DNA of 64,000 nucleotides from Vibrio sp. SS-MA-C1-2 (GTDB taxonomy: Bacteria; Pseudomonadota; Gammaproteobacteria; Enterobacterales; Vibrionaceae): the NCBI RefSeq assembly GCF_021513135.1, contig NZ_CP090982.1, positions 62,001 through 126,000 on the forward strand. Reading direction: 5' to 3'. The notes under the pieces were generated by a model. That model saw only the letters and a list, made by a program, of their open reading frames with translations, had not been told where the DNA came from and made no database searches. Below are positions 25,974-34,700 of this stretch, in pieces. Made by a program: the position numbers and the translations under genes. Numbering within the stretch: position 1 is the first letter of the stretch; every line of letters begins with the position of its first letter.

Positions 25974-27413
25974 TCAATCATCGTTAAGGATGGTGAGTGA
26001 GTTTGAGTGAGACTGGATAACCAGACCACTTTCTTCAAACAAATTGATATTAAAGGCTTCGTTATCTTCTATGTCCGTATCGGGCAAAATGCGGACAGAA
26101 AATGACTTTGAGACTTCACCCTCTGTGAAAATCAGCTCACCTGCAACGGCTTCGTAATCTGGTTGAATATTAGTAAAGCTCGACACATTGATATTGCCCT
26201 CAGAACCACCCGCAGGAACAGTGGTAAGTCCATTCCAGGTTGGATGATCACCATAGTTGCTTTTTAAGTAATTCACATTGACATTAGAGCGATTAACATT
26301 GCCGTAAAATTGCACACCAAATCCTTCTAAAATATGGTTAACAGAGCCTTGAAATACATCGTGATCGGTTATAAAAATCAGACCGCCGCCTAGATTAGAG
26401 TATGTCTTGAACGCTTCTGGCGTGTCATCATGAAATGAGGTACAAGAACAAGATCGACTACCCATCACAACAACTAATTGATAATCTTTAATGTCGTCAT
26501 AAGTGATTAATGCATTACCCGTACCGCCAAAATCAGCAGTATCTTTTGTCGTCAAACTTAGACCTGTTTCAGATGCTATTTCAGCAAAAGTGGGTGCAAA
26601 ACTATTAGATTTACCCGTTTTAACGGGATAGTTGGTTTCGTGGTATTGCGCATCGCCAAGAAGTAAAACTTTTGGAGCGCGTGAACTATCTTTCACCCAG
26701 TTAAAAACGTTAACCATCAGCTTTTGCGCATCATTCAACGCTGTACCTGTCGTGTGAACTTGATAATACTTCGGAAATCCACCATCTAAATAAATTCGTC
26801 CCTTTCCAGTTTCAACCACGCTGATAAATGGATTACCAAAACTGTCGTAAGCTATATTTTTTGCATCACCAGCCACGCTGATTGCTGAGTCATCAATCGT
26901 TGTATATTTCACCGATGTTGTATGACCAATCGGGACATCTAACGTTGCCGTCACATTAACCAGGTAGCTCGCACTGTCTCGTTCAATGTTATTAACGTTA
27001 TAATCAAGGGTAAGAGTGGGTATAACATCTAAATCTGAACGGATTTGAGGAATTGAAATCGAAAAAGGGATATTTTCACCACTATTCTCGATTGAAAATG
27101 GCATTTCAACAACAGAGGTATTTGTGAAGTTATAATTGAAGGTTCTTATGCTCCCAGGACTAAATAGATAACCTGCAAGTTCAATGTCACTTGTCGCGCT
27201 CGAACTGATGGTAACTTGGAGTGTTTGATCTCCTACTAATCTATTTCCTTGAACTGTTAATATATTATTCTCGTAACGCAATGTTTGATATCGATTATTT
27301 GCCCCATCGCTTAATTCATCTTTCGTTAAAACGGTGAGAGTGCCCATATTGACTGACTCTGCCAAAACAAAATTAGATGTTAACAGTAAAGTGGTAGCAA
27401 ATAATCGTCGCAT
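25974..27413 (-). CDS. Exported Calx-beta domain protein
   Basis: A 479-residue protein with signal peptide MRRLFATTLLLTSNFVLA. The middle (KVLLLGDAQYHETN, later LVVVMGSRSC and GGGLIFITDHD) resembles a flavodoxin/GATase-like alpha-beta fold. The last 70 residues form a Calx-beta domain (GELIFTEGEVSKSFSVRILP, then DIEDNEAFNINLFEESG), a Ca2+-binding adhesion module. The ATG at 27413 has AAGGAG seven bases upstream. It is followed by the DUF4165 gene; both may form a surface structure that helps mating-cell contact, by analogy with the same pair in SXT/IncA/C. The exact function is unknown. Confidence 0.72.
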   Translation of the reverse strand: MRRLFATTLLLTSNFVLAESVNMGTLTVLTKDELSDGANNRYQTLRYENNILTVQGNRLVGDQTLQVTISSSATSDIELAGYLFSPGSIRTFNYNFTNTSVVEMPFSIENSGENIPFSISIPQIRSDLDVIPTLTLDYNVNNIERDSASYLVNVTATLDVPIGHTTSVKYTTIDDSAISVAGDAKNIAYDSFGNPFISVVETGKGRIYLDGGFPKYYQVHTTGTALNDAQKLMVNVFNWVKDSSRAPKVLLLGDAQYHETNYPVKTGKSNSFAPTFAEIASETGLSLTTKDTADFGGTGNALITYDDIKDYQLVVVMGSRSCSCTSFHDDTPEAFKTYSNLGGGLIFITDHDVFQGSVNHILEGFGVQFYGNVNRSNVNVNYLKSNYGDHPTWNGLTTVPAGGSEGNINVSSFTNIQPDYEAVAGELIFTEGEVSKSFSVRILPDTDIEDNEAFNINLFEESGLVIQSHSNSLTILNDD

Positions 27414-27415
27414 AA

Positions 27416-27997
27416 TCACTCCTTATTGATGCTCGTTGCCAACGCATTCATTTCATCAACGGTCAGCACAGGTGCTTTCCAATTTAGCGGCACATCACCA
27501 TCAATTGCGCCACCACTGAGCACCACTTTTCCCTGAGTATTTAAAATTCGGATCATGTTTCTGTTGTATGTCTCGATTTGACTAAAACTAAACCCTTTTT
27601 TCATTAAGTCGTCGGCAATTTCGCTGTAGGGATACACCACAATCGACGATAACGCTTTGTCGATGGTTGGCGGTACAGTGATTGCTTCCAACTTTTTGTA
27701 CATATGTATCTGTAAAAAAGAAACAACACCTAACCACACCACCATTAATATATGGATCGGATTCATTTTGGTACGCATTTTCCGGGTCCCCGCGTTATTA
27801 ATAACCTTCTCTTTATCTTCATTGACGGATTTGGACGAAGAAGAAGATAAGTGAGCCAGTTTCTCGCGCCGTTCATGCTGGTTTATTTCTTCCACCTGCT
27901 CCTCAAAAGGCTTGGTTCGAGCAATCGTTAGCAAATCATCTGGTAACTCCGTCACCACTTCTGGCTTATCATTCTCTGGCTTATCATTATTACTCAT
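27416..27997 (-). CDS. Bitopic inner-membrane protein of the traB operon
   Basis: A 193-residue protein. The first 95 residues are charged and cytoplasmic, with an N-terminal imperfect repeat of NDKPE. One membrane segment (PIHILMVVWLGVVSFLQIHM, about 96-116) follows, then a periplasmic domain of about 75 residues. No family was recognised. The layout recalls TrbI/TraB-associated scaffold proteins, but the resemblance is only topological. It starts two bases downstream of traB and precedes the Calx-beta gene, so it is cotranscribed with the core complex genes. Confidence 0.6.
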   Translation of the reverse strand: MSNNDKPENDKPEVVTELPDDLLTIARTKPFEEQVEEINQHERREKLAHLSSSSSKSVNEDKEKVINNAGTRKMRTKMNPIHILMVVWLGVVSFLQIHMYKKLEAITVPPTIDKALSSIVVYPYSEIADDLMKKGFSFSQIETYNRNMIRILNTQGKVVLSGGAIDGDVPLNWKAPVLTVDEMNALATSINKE

Positions 27998-27999
27998 GA

Positions 28000-29352
28000 C
28001 TAGTTAACCTCTTGAAATGTAAGTTTAAGTGGAGCTTGCAGGAAGAAAGTCACCTCCTGCATAGCATCAACATTGATTGTTGGCCAAATTTCTTCAAGCA
28101 TCTTCACGTAGTAATCAGCAACTCTGTCCAATGCAGACGAGGCACCTGAAAGTCCCGCTGCTGCGCCTATACTTCCCATATCGGGGGTATTGAAGCCTGA
28201 TCCCTCATCGTTAACCTGAACACCGACGACGCGCTGTGGTGCTAAACCTTCAGCTAACCCACTAAAAAATCCAGCCCACATAGAACCAGCTAACATTTTG
28301 CCGTTGCGAGCGACAAGTTGACCGGGAATACCTGCTTTTCCATCGGCCCCAGTGCCATAGCCTTTTGCACTTGCTTCTGCTATCAGTCCGTTTTCGTCAA
28401 TGCAGACAACGGACTCTAATCGCATGTATGCACGATTATCAGAAAGTGAACCTACAGCACTCACTAATGCCTGACAGTCCCTTAGATCAACACGGTAATT
28501 ATTTGGCAGCAGTGCATCGAGCTTAATTCGTACAGCTGCAGGTAATGGTTCACGTTTGCTCCCTACAGAGGTTGGTGCTTCCATGCCTGATAACAAAATA
28601 CCTGTGATTAGTGATGTGGTTGGAAGGTGAACAGAATACGTTGGATCGGTTTCTTGCACATCCAATGCGGCAATCGCATCAGAGAGTTCTTTCTCTTTTT
28701 GATCGCGCCACGCTTTCATCTCCTCTTTAGTTTTAGCTTCATCTTCTGTTAAGACTGTATTCGCCTCAACCAATGTCTTTACCTTGCCATTCTGCAGTAA
28801 AATCATATCACTACTAGCATCAACACTGCGGATACCTGAGACTTTGGGTGCTAACTGAGGTTGTTGCTTATTATTAGCGGGAACGGAAGCGTCAACCGAC
28901 GGCGATGCGATGGAGACTGGATTGCCATGTTTATCAACAGTCATATTGCGACTAGGTGTAAGCTGGTTATTGTTGTACGCAGTTCTCTCCAATTTTTTCT
29001 GGCCAGTTTTATATAAATGCAGTTCACTCTCCACTTTTTCATATTTAGCCGATAAGCGGTCAAGTTCAGAATAAACCGCATCGAGATCGTGAGCGTTATT
29101 CTTTGTCGAAGCCTGACGCTCCTGACGAGATATCTTCTTTAACTCATCTTGAACTAACTGCAGTTCTTGTTTTTCTAGAACAACACCTGTATCGCGTGGC
29201 GCATAAATATGCTCAATTTCTTTCTTCTCTTCTTTAACACTAGTCATATCTGGTTTGATATAAAAAGAGACAACTAAGGCTAAACTTGCAACCACCGCGC
29301 CGACAACGATCATTCTCGTTTTTGGCTCTTGCCATTTTTCTTTTAGATCCAT
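28000..29352 (-). CDS. traB: TraB-like core complex protein (VirB10 family)
   Basis: A 450-residue inner-membrane protein: a membrane segment at about 15-35 (IVVGAVVASLALVVSFYI), a coiled coil at about 50-120, a Pro/Gln-rich periplasmic linker, and the C-terminal VirB10/TrbI domain (ITGILLSGMEAPT, LRDCQALVSAVGSLS, MLAGSMWAGFFSGLAEG). It spans the envelope and couples cytoplasmic ATPases to the outer-membrane ring. The ATG at 29352 has AAGGTG six bases upstream. It follows traK in the L-E-K-B order standard for F-type systems. Confidence 0.93.
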   Translation of the reverse strand: MDLKEKWQEPKTRMIVVGAVVASLALVVSFYIKPDMTSVKEEKKEIEHIYAPRDTGVVLEKQELQLVQDELKKISRQERQASTKNNAHDLDAVYSELDRLSAKYEKVESELHLYKTGQKKLERTAYNNNQLTPSRNMTVDKHGNPVSIASPSVDASVPANNKQQPQLAPKVSGIRSVDASSDMILLQNGKVKTLVEANTVLTEDEAKTKEEMKAWRDQKEKELSDAIAALDVQETDPTYSVHLPTTSLITGILLSGMEAPTSVGSKREPLPAAVRIKLDALLPNNYRVDLRDCQALVSAVGSLSDNRAYMRLESVVCIDENGLIAEASAKGYGTGADGKAGIPGQLVARNGKMLAGSMWAGFFSGLAEGLAPQRVVGVQVNDEGSGFNTPDMGSIGAAAGLSGASSALDRVADYYVKMLEEIWPTINVDAMQEVTFFLQAPLKLTFQEVN

Positions 29353-29364
29353 GATAGTCACCTT

Positions 29365-30558
29365 TTAATCTAACAATGAAGGACGCTCATTGCGCTCTTT
29401 GATTCGGTTTTGATAGAGTCGGTCACGTACCACATAAACTTCTGTGGCTTCACCTGGAGAAAGTGTTGCTTTGTTAAGAATGCCAGTGGCGATAACATCT
29501 GGTGTATTCCAACACTGCTCCTCTCGGATAATTACACTGATGTCTCGAATATTCTTAACTAGAACAATATCAACGATGCGGCGTGACGAAATGAGTCGCT
29601 GCTTGGCTTCTGATGGGACAGTAAATCGACATGGGTATTTAAGCTCGCTTGGTATTTTGGTACTAAAATCAAACCCTTTCGGACGCTTTTTAGCAGCAAC
29701 AACCGATAGAAGATCATTGATTGAATCAACATAAGGGTTGCTCATAAATTTAGGGTCACTTTTAAGGACTAACTCAGACTCCATATCACGGATACGGGCT
29801 TCTTGAGCACTCGCCTCATTTTGTTGGTCTTGCTTAATCTTAGCAACTTTACTTGCTAACTTTTTATCATACTTAACCGTCACTTGAACCATCGCTGGCA
29901 TCACGTTTAATGGCACAACAGTCACGTTTACTTGGGTTTCAGGTACGCCTTTCTCATACATAATTAAGCCAAATGGTGAGTCGTATTCCGTCGTAAAATA
30001 GAGATAACTTCCTTCAACTTTGAGCACCACGTTTGGATCTGATGAGCGAACTTCAACTTCATCAAAGGAAGTACGAATACTGTTTAGAATATATTTGGCG
30101 GCAGGAATAGTAATGTTATCCCCTGTACGCAACTTATATGACTGCACTGGCTTAAACTTCTTGGCCATATCGCGCTGCATCATCTGAAAGGCCGTCAACT
30201 GTGGTTTTTCAGGCTCATGATAAATAGGCTTAGTTTCAGCAACGCTTGTTGTTTTTGATGCATTCTCTTGAATTTCTTCTTCGGTTGGCACTATTGGACG
30301 ACCAAAATCGTCAGTTTGTGGTTTGGGTTCATCTTTTTGCAACATCGGTTTTAGTTGATTACGTTGCTCCGTTGGCAGGTTTGTTACAACTGTATTGAGC
30401 ATCTGATGCACAGCTTCAGGTGTATCTTGCTGCACCAATGTTTTTGGCTGTTCAATAGCGACAATATCCATTGCTTCTTGCGTACCACTACTATTTTCAG
30501 CAAAAGTTGGTGCGGTTAGCGTCACAGCGGTCAGAATACTGATTAATTTAGTCTTCAT
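29365..30558 (-). CDS. traK: TraK-like secretin-type core protein (VirB9-like)
   Basis: A 397-residue protein with signal peptide MKTKLISILTAVTLTAPTFA. The mature protein has a long polar N-terminal part, then the TraK domain (YKLRTGDNITIPAAK, then DVIATGILNKATLSPGEATE near the C-terminus). TraK forms the outer-membrane ring with TraV and TraB. It is longer than F TraK (about 240) but similar to SXT/IncA/C TraK. The start at 30558 has AAGGA upstream. Confidence 0.88.
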   Translation of the reverse strand: MKTKLISILTAVTLTAPTFAENSSGTQEAMDIVAIEQPKTLVQQDTPEAVHQMLNTVVTNLPTEQRNQLKPMLQKDEPKPQTDDFGRPIVPTEEEIQENASKTTSVAETKPIYHEPEKPQLTAFQMMQRDMAKKFKPVQSYKLRTGDNITIPAAKYILNSIRTSFDEVEVRSSDPNVVLKVEGSYLYFTTEYDSPFGLIMYEKGVPETQVNVTVVPLNVMPAMVQVTVKYDKKLASKVAKIKQDQQNEASAQEARIRDMESELVLKSDPKFMSNPYVDSINDLLSVVAAKKRPKGFDFSTKIPSELKYPCRFTVPSEAKQRLISSRRIVDIVLVKNIRDISVIIREEQCWNTPDVIATGILNKATLSPGEATEVYVVRDRLYQNRIKERNERPSLLD

Positions 30559-30568
30559 GGCCAAATCC

Positions 30569-31213
30569 TTAGTCTTTTGCTAAACGAGTGCGGTCAATTT
30601 GAGGCGTACCCTCATATTGATTAATATAAGTAAGCTCTGGTGAACCATTGGCGTTTTTCACTTTCACTTCATAAGTCCACCGAATCGGTCTTAGCTCGGC
30701 ATTCTTATCAGAGATACGACGCTTATCTGTCAATTCTCGCTCACCGTAGATAATGACTTTATCTGTTTTGGCATCATAGTAAGTGTCCAACACTTCAAAA
30801 CGCTGCTCTTGGTTTCGGATACTCAGTGCTTTTACATGCGCTTGTAACTGATCAGCCATTCGCTCGTAATCGGCACTATTCATCATCGGTTTCAAGGTTT
30901 CTAACGTAACATCAACAGAGCGGTTATTTGCATTACCAAGAAGCTCGGCAATCATCACAGACCACATTTTCTTCCAGTTCATGTCGGCTTTATTGCCATT
31001 TAATTCAAAGGCTTTGTCAAAATTGGGTGGCGTAATAATGGTAATGCGATCTTGTGTGATAACGCGGAACGTCAATGCCAAATTAATAATGACTAACGCA
31101 ATAACCACATAAGTCATCTTTTGAGAATGGTTAACTGCAGCCGTCCAGCTCGCCGTCGGGCGATTAGAAAACTGCTGATTGTCAGTATCGGACTGACGAG
31201 TGAAGAAATTCAT
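30569..31213 (-). CDS. traE: TraE-like pilus assembly protein (VirB5/VirB8-like)
   Basis: A 214-residue protein with an N-terminal membrane anchor (MTYVVIALVIINLALTFRVI, about 34-53) and a periplasmic VirB8-like domain with MWSVMIAELLGNANNRSVDVT and the conserved YGERELTD. It is part of the inner-membrane platform for pilus assembly. AGGAG precedes the ATG. It sits between traL and traK as in F-type operons. Confidence 0.9.
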   Translation of the reverse strand: MNFFTRQSDTDNQQFSNRPTASWTAAVNHSQKMTYVVIALVIINLALTFRVITQDRITIITPPNFDKAFELNGNKADMNWKKMWSVMIAELLGNANNRSVDVTLETLKPMMNSADYERMADQLQAHVKALSIRNQEQRFEVLDTYYDAKTDKVIIYGERELTDKRRISDKNAELRPIRWTYEVKVKNANGSPELTYINQYEGTPQIDRTRLAKD

Positions 31214-31227
31214 CGTTCATCTCCTTG

Positions 31228-31557
31228 TTACTTATAAAAAGTACGGCGGTAAGCGTTAGGTCGAGAGCGTGTCGGCTGTGGTGAGTAAATACCAAACCAC
31301 CATGCTAAATGAATGAACAACCCTCGCGGATACCTATCTTTTAACTTTGCATAGCCATAAGACAGGCAAATGCCCAAAAACAGCATCGGCACCAGATTCT
31401 TAGAAAGATGGCCAAGACACATACACAACATCAAAATACCAAGTGTGTCAGTCTCCATCCCAAGAAAGCTCAATCGATTATTTACCCGCGTTGGGATATA
31501 AGAGTGATGATTCGGCAGTTCTGGTCGGTTGTCATTGTTAATATCAAGTTTGCTCAT
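31228..31557 (-). CDS. traL: TraL-like pilus assembly protein (VirB3-like)
   Basis: A 109-residue protein: a polar start, then the TraL core with FLGMETDTLGILMLCMCLGH and LVPMLFLGICLSYGYAKLKD, two hydrophobic segments, and the conserved PRGLFIHLAWWFGI motif. It is the first gene behind the regulon promoter at 31584-31650, with an AGGAG site eight bases before the ATG. Confidence 0.9.
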   Translation of the reverse strand: MSKLDINNDNRPELPNHHSYIPTRVNNRLSFLGMETDTLGILMLCMCLGHLSKNLVPMLFLGICLSYGYAKLKDRYPRGLFIHLAWWFGIYSPQPTRSRPNAYRRTFYK

Positions 31558-31583
31558 AACGCTTACTCCTTTTTCTTGCTTAT

Positions 31584-31650
31584 ATAAAGTATGAGTGATG
31601 GTTTCGAGCTAAACCTCGTCTAACAGGACCAAATGACCCCGATTAGACGA
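31584..31650 (-). promoter_or_regulatory. Transfer-regulon promoter, copy 5 (traL-E-K-B)
   Basis: On the minus strand: TCGTCTAA (31650-31643), 19 bases, TTAGACGA (31623-31616) form a perfect 8-bp inverted repeat that includes the end of the box TCCTGTTAGA (31628-31619). The -10 CATACTTTAT begins at 31593, exactly 35 bases after the first T of the box. The segment between box and -10 nearly repeats that of the copy at 56629-56690 (GCTCGAAACCATC shared). Confidence 0.88.
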
Positions 31651-31849
31651 TATTTTTAAAAACTACGGTGCTTCCTTAGACAAAGGGGAAATGAAAACCT
31701 AAATACAAATGACACCAGAATGACGCCAAATTTGACAATTGTTAATAAACATGAGAGTATAAAGATGAAGTTAAACTTCGCATTTCACCTTTATACGTAC
31801 CATTAACCCAACCTAGCTATATGGGCATGGGTATTACAGTGAATTAATA

Positions 31850-31866
31850 ATCGCATTTTATGCGAT
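31850..31866 (+). promoter_or_regulatory. Operator of the DUF1778/GNAT pair
   Basis: The perfect palindrome ATCGCAT-TTT-ATGCGAT ends 12 bases before the antitoxin ATG, the place where ribbon-helix-helix antitoxins autorepress. Confidence 0.75.
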
Positions 31867-31878
31867 AGGAGAAGCCTT

Positions 31879-32172
31879 ATGGGCATTGCAAAACAAGAAA
31901 GAATTACCACTCGGGTAAATTTAGAAACCAAAGAGTTACTAGAAAGGGCGTTGATTTTGTCGGGTTATTCTAGTTTAAATAGCTTTATAGCAAATGCAGC
32001 TGTCACAGAAGCTAAAAGACTGATAGAACAAGATATGGTGATTAACTTATGCCAAGAAGATGCATTGGCATTTGTAGAAGCATTGGATAAACCAGTTAAA
32101 ACAAATCAACGTTTCCTTAAAGCGGCTCAACGATATAAGGAAACAATACAACATGAAAATTCAACAGCTTGA
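31879..32172 (+). CDS. DUF1778 ribbon-helix-helix antitoxin
   Basis: A 97-residue protein of the TacA type: ERITTRVNLETKELLERALILSGYSSLNSFI is the ribbon-helix-helix DNA-binding part, and the C-terminal 40 residues should wrap around the toxin. TAGGAG precedes the ATG, and a palindromic operator lies just upstream. It overlaps the GNAT toxin gene by 20 bases, a standard arrangement. The pair sits between traA and traL, facing away from traL, so it is an insertion into the transfer cluster. Confidence 0.92.
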   Translation: MGIAKQERITTRVNLETKELLERALILSGYSSLNSFIANAAVTEAKRLIEQDMVINLCQEDALAFVEALDKPVKTNQRFLKAAQRYKETIQHENSTA

Positions 32173-32665
32173 TAAAAAAATACACAATAAAAACTCGTTT
32201 GACTGTGGTGACGCTTACTTAAATAATTATTTGAAAAAAACGGCGGGTCAACATGGTAAAAAAGATCTTTCACGCACATTTGTACTGACAAGTGATAATA
32301 ACCCCTCAACGATTAAAGGCTTTTACTCTTTAGCCTTATGCAAAGTATCACTTAGCGAATTGCCTTCTGAAATAGGTAAAAAATACCCCAATGATGTCTA
32401 TTGCACACTCATAGGGAGATTAGCAATACATAAAACATATCAAGGTCAGGGATTTGGGGAAATACTACTTATTGACGCCATATTAAAAGCCATTCAATCC
32501 TCAGAATTAGTGCCAAAGCCAATGATTATTGTTGATGCTAAAAATGAGGGTGCCAAAATATTCTACGAGAAGTTAGGCTTTACTTCATTTCCTAATCAAC
32601 CTAATAAGCTATATATGACTCAAAGAAATGCCAAAGCTATGTTAGAAAAAGCTGGCGTTTTGTAA
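32153..32665 (+). CDS. GNAT-family acetyltransferase toxin (TacT/AtaT-like)
   Basis: A 170-residue GNAT enzyme. The N-terminal pattern FDCGDAYLNNYLKKTAGQHG and the acetyl-CoA binding loop HKTYQGQGFGEILL, with the late catalytic region AKIFYEKLGFTSFP, match TacT-type toxins that acetylate charged tRNA and block translation. It is held in check by the upstream DUF1778 protein. Length and motifs look intact. Confidence 0.92.
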   Translation: MKIQQLDKKIHNKNSFDCGDAYLNNYLKKTAGQHGKKDLSRTFVLTSDNNPSTIKGFYSLALCKVSLSELPSEIGKKYPNDVYCTLIGRLAIHKTYQGQGFGEILLIDAILKAIQSSELVPKPMIIVDAKNEGAKIFYEKLGFTSFPNQPNKLYMTQRNAKAMLEKAGVL

Positions 32666-32710
32666 TCTAACTATCCTATTTAATGGATAATTTTTATGTC
32701 GAATTATACA

Positions 32711-32750
32711 AAAAAGCTAGGTCTAATTTTAATTAAGACCTAGCTTTTAT
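32711..32750. terminator. Bidirectional terminator between GNAT toxin and traA
   Basis: GCTAGGTCT and AGACCTAGC form a 9-bp stem around an AT loop, with A's before and T's after. It separates the convergent toxin gene and traA. Confidence 0.8.
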
Positions 32751-32766
32751 ATTTTGTTCATGTTCA

Positions 32767-33081
32767 TTAAATTGGTAATCCAGCCGTCAACATTGATGTA
32801 ATGATGGTGTTAAGCTGTGCAAGTACAACCATGATGAGAATTGATGCACCTAAACCAATCAGATTTGGTCGAACAACAGAGAACATTAACACACCAGCCA
32901 CCGTCATGAAGGCGATGATTTGTCCCGGCACGCCATCAGCAAATGCGGCTAAATCATCAAACACACCCTGAAAAGCGTCACCACCCGATCCCGCAATGAC
33001 TGTCGAACTTAGGACTGCGAAGAAAGATAAGAAAGAGAAACGCTTTAGGTTTTTAACATTGAATAAAGTTGAAATAGTCAT
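32767..33081 (-). CDS. traA: TraA-like conjugative pilin precursor
   Basis: A 104-residue protein. The leader (to about STVIAG) is followed by a small mature pilin with two hydrophobic helices (VPGQIIAFMTVAGVLMFSVV and IGLGASILIMVVLAQL). This matches the TraA/VirB2 architecture: a long signal, cleaved and inserted in the inner membrane before polymerising. The ATG at 33081 has AAGGAA upstream. It has its own regulon promoter, unlike F where traA begins the long operon, and the GNAT toxin pair separates it from traL. Confidence 0.85.
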   Translation of the reverse strand: MTISTLFNVKNLKRFSFLSFFAVLSSTVIAGSGGDAFQGVFDDLAAFADGVPGQIIAFMTVAGVLMFSVVRPNLIGLGASILIMVVLAQLNTIITSMLTAGLPI

Positions 33082-33111
33082 AATCAAATTTCCTTGTTTT
33101 GTTGTTTACAA

Positions 33112-33170
33112 CTAAATTATGACCCAGTTCGACAGAGCAAAACCTCGCTAACAGGACGCAAACGTTCATT
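33112..33170 (-). promoter_or_regulatory. Transfer-regulon promoter, copy 6 (traA)
   Basis: On the minus strand GAACGTTTGCG leads into the box TCCTGTTAGC (33156-33147), then the -10 CATAATTTAG begins at 33121, exactly 35 bases after the first T of the box. It has the best -10 of the set, fitting a highly expressed pilin. The remaining bases up to 33420 are AT-rich with no other signal seen. Confidence 0.87.
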
Positions 33171-33434
33171 TTTTTTCTTAGATAAATAAACCCACGCAAA
33201 ACAAAGAGTTAAAATTAATTTTTTTTAAATTATTTTCATTTTAATACATAAGCCATTGATAACATTAACTTAAATAAAGTCAGATAATTTATGTTCTTTA
33301 AAGTAATTTTTTGTACTATTTAGAGTTTTAAATTTTTGCCTATTTTTTAGAAAAAAAGTCTATTTTTTCTATTTAAAAGTTTCAGTCACCTCTCATTTAT
33401 GATTAAGCCACTTATATAAAGCGAGGTGCTTAAC

Positions 33435-33892
33435 ATGAAATTACCTATTAATGAGTCAAATCTCATCTCTCAACTTAACCTAATGTTTTCTAATAGCTTT
33501 AAGGTTATTAACGAGCTTATTCAGAACGCCAATCGAGCTGGCGCATCAAGAGTCGATATTACATTCACTGAAAGTGATGATGGCAAATGCAACTTAATGT
33601 TCAAATCAGCAGCAATTATTTGCCATTAATGAGCTTTGAAAAAGGTTCTAAGGTTATTGAAACAGTAATTGATAACGGTTTAGTTATAGAGTTAGCTGGC
33701 GATTCTCCTAGCGCGAAAAAAGTCTACGCATGCAGTTATAAGAAGCGTACCAATAAGCCAATTAAGACAGTAATGGAAATTTCCTCTAAATCCAAACTTT
33801 CCAATATCGACCATAATTGTGAGAAAGTTCATGTTGTATTTACTATGAGTAAAATATATTTGAACTGGTTAACGCTTTATACAAGCGGTTGA
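33435..33892 (+). pseudogene. GHKL (HSP90-like) ATPase, broken
   Basis: The first frame (to 33629) has the N-box FKVINELIQNANRAGASRVD of GHKL ATPases. After a frameshift near 33590, the second frame continues with SNYLPLMSFEKGSKVIETVI to 33892. The G1 motif (DxGxG) and the G2 ATP lid are absent, so there is an internal deletion as well, and the C-terminus is cut. HSP90-like ATPases of this kind are common on large conjugative elements. The gene is dead and marks the left border of the copper island. Confidence 0.6.
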
Positions 33893-34037
33893 TTAAACTG
33901 CACAATCATACTTTTAATGCTGCTTATATCTTGTTGATACAACCACTTGATATTTATAGTTTTAGAATATTGATTTGGAATTTTACGTTGTAACTAAATT
34001 ACATGATTTTGACTATGCTATAATAAACACTGAGGTT

Positions 34038-34220
34038 TTATAAGTTATTCAATATCTCTTTCAGTTCATTTAATGTTATTTCTCCTTTTGCATACCTAGC
34101 TTTTGCTATGTTTTTGGCTTCATTATTATTTGATTTTTTGGAAAAGAATAAAACAATTAGACCAATTAAGAATAGCCAAAATATAATATTCATTGGAAAT
34201 ATTGAAAAGTGATGTGCCAT
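34038..34220 (-). CDS. Small SHOCT-domain membrane protein
   Basis: A 60-residue protein: a membrane helix (IIFWLFLIGLIVLFF) then the short C-terminal SHOCT motif (AKARYAKGEITLNELKEIL). A GTG at 34253 could extend it by 11 residues. SHOCT proteins of this size are frequent near metal-resistance genes; their function is not known. Confidence 0.7.
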   Translation of the reverse strand: MAHHFSIFPMNIIFWLFLIGLIVLFFSKKSNNNEAKNIAKARYAKGEITLNELKEILNNL

Positions 34221-34284
34221 AGATGATTTAATCTCTGTAAAAGAATTCACCACCTTAACTCAAGGTAGGGTGGTGAATATAAAA

Positions 34285-34527
34285 TTATTTATTATTTTGG
34301 TTTACTGAAATTTGATCCGTGTTCATGTGTCCACAATAGTGTTGATTACTCTCCATTCCTTTATGTATATTCATCATCTGTTTATTTGAGCTCATCATGG
34401 TCTGGTGAGATTCCGCTGTCATCATTTGTTGATTATTCACTGAAGAGGTCGTTGTATTATTATGCATATTGTGTGCAAAGCTTAATGTAGGAACGAGAAT
34501 TAGAGTAGCAATGATTAATTTATTCAT
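34285..34527 (-). CDS. Small exported Met/His-rich protein
   Basis: An 80-residue protein with signal peptide MNKLIIATLILVPTLSFA and a mature part rich in Met, His and Asn (MHNNTTTS, HQTMMSSNKQMMNIHKGM, HYCGHM). Such sequences bind Cu+ or Ag+ in the periplasm. The ATG at 34527 has AAGGTG six bases upstream. It diverges from the response regulator gene, so the shared 170-bp intergenic region probably carries the metal-responsive promoter. Confidence 0.7.
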   Translation of the reverse strand: MNKLIIATLILVPTLSFAHNMHNNTTTSSVNNQQMMTAESHQTMMSSNKQMMNIHKGMESNQHYCGHMNTDQISVNQNNK

Positions 34528-34700
34528 AGTAGTCACCTTGATAGTTATTAGTAAATATTTTTTGTTGGTCCTATTTAACCTCTTTTTTATGGCTAAAGTT
34601 TGTCAATTATGAAAAAAAGCTGTCACATTTTGACACAATTAGTCGCTCAAATTTTGATATAATTTATTACTGTTTTGGTATTACCTTCTTGGATTGTGGA

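Noticed and set aside
33435-33629. Intact small GHKL protein
   Set aside because: The fragment has only the N-box; the remaining ATPase motifs are absent or out of frame, so it was called a pseudogene.
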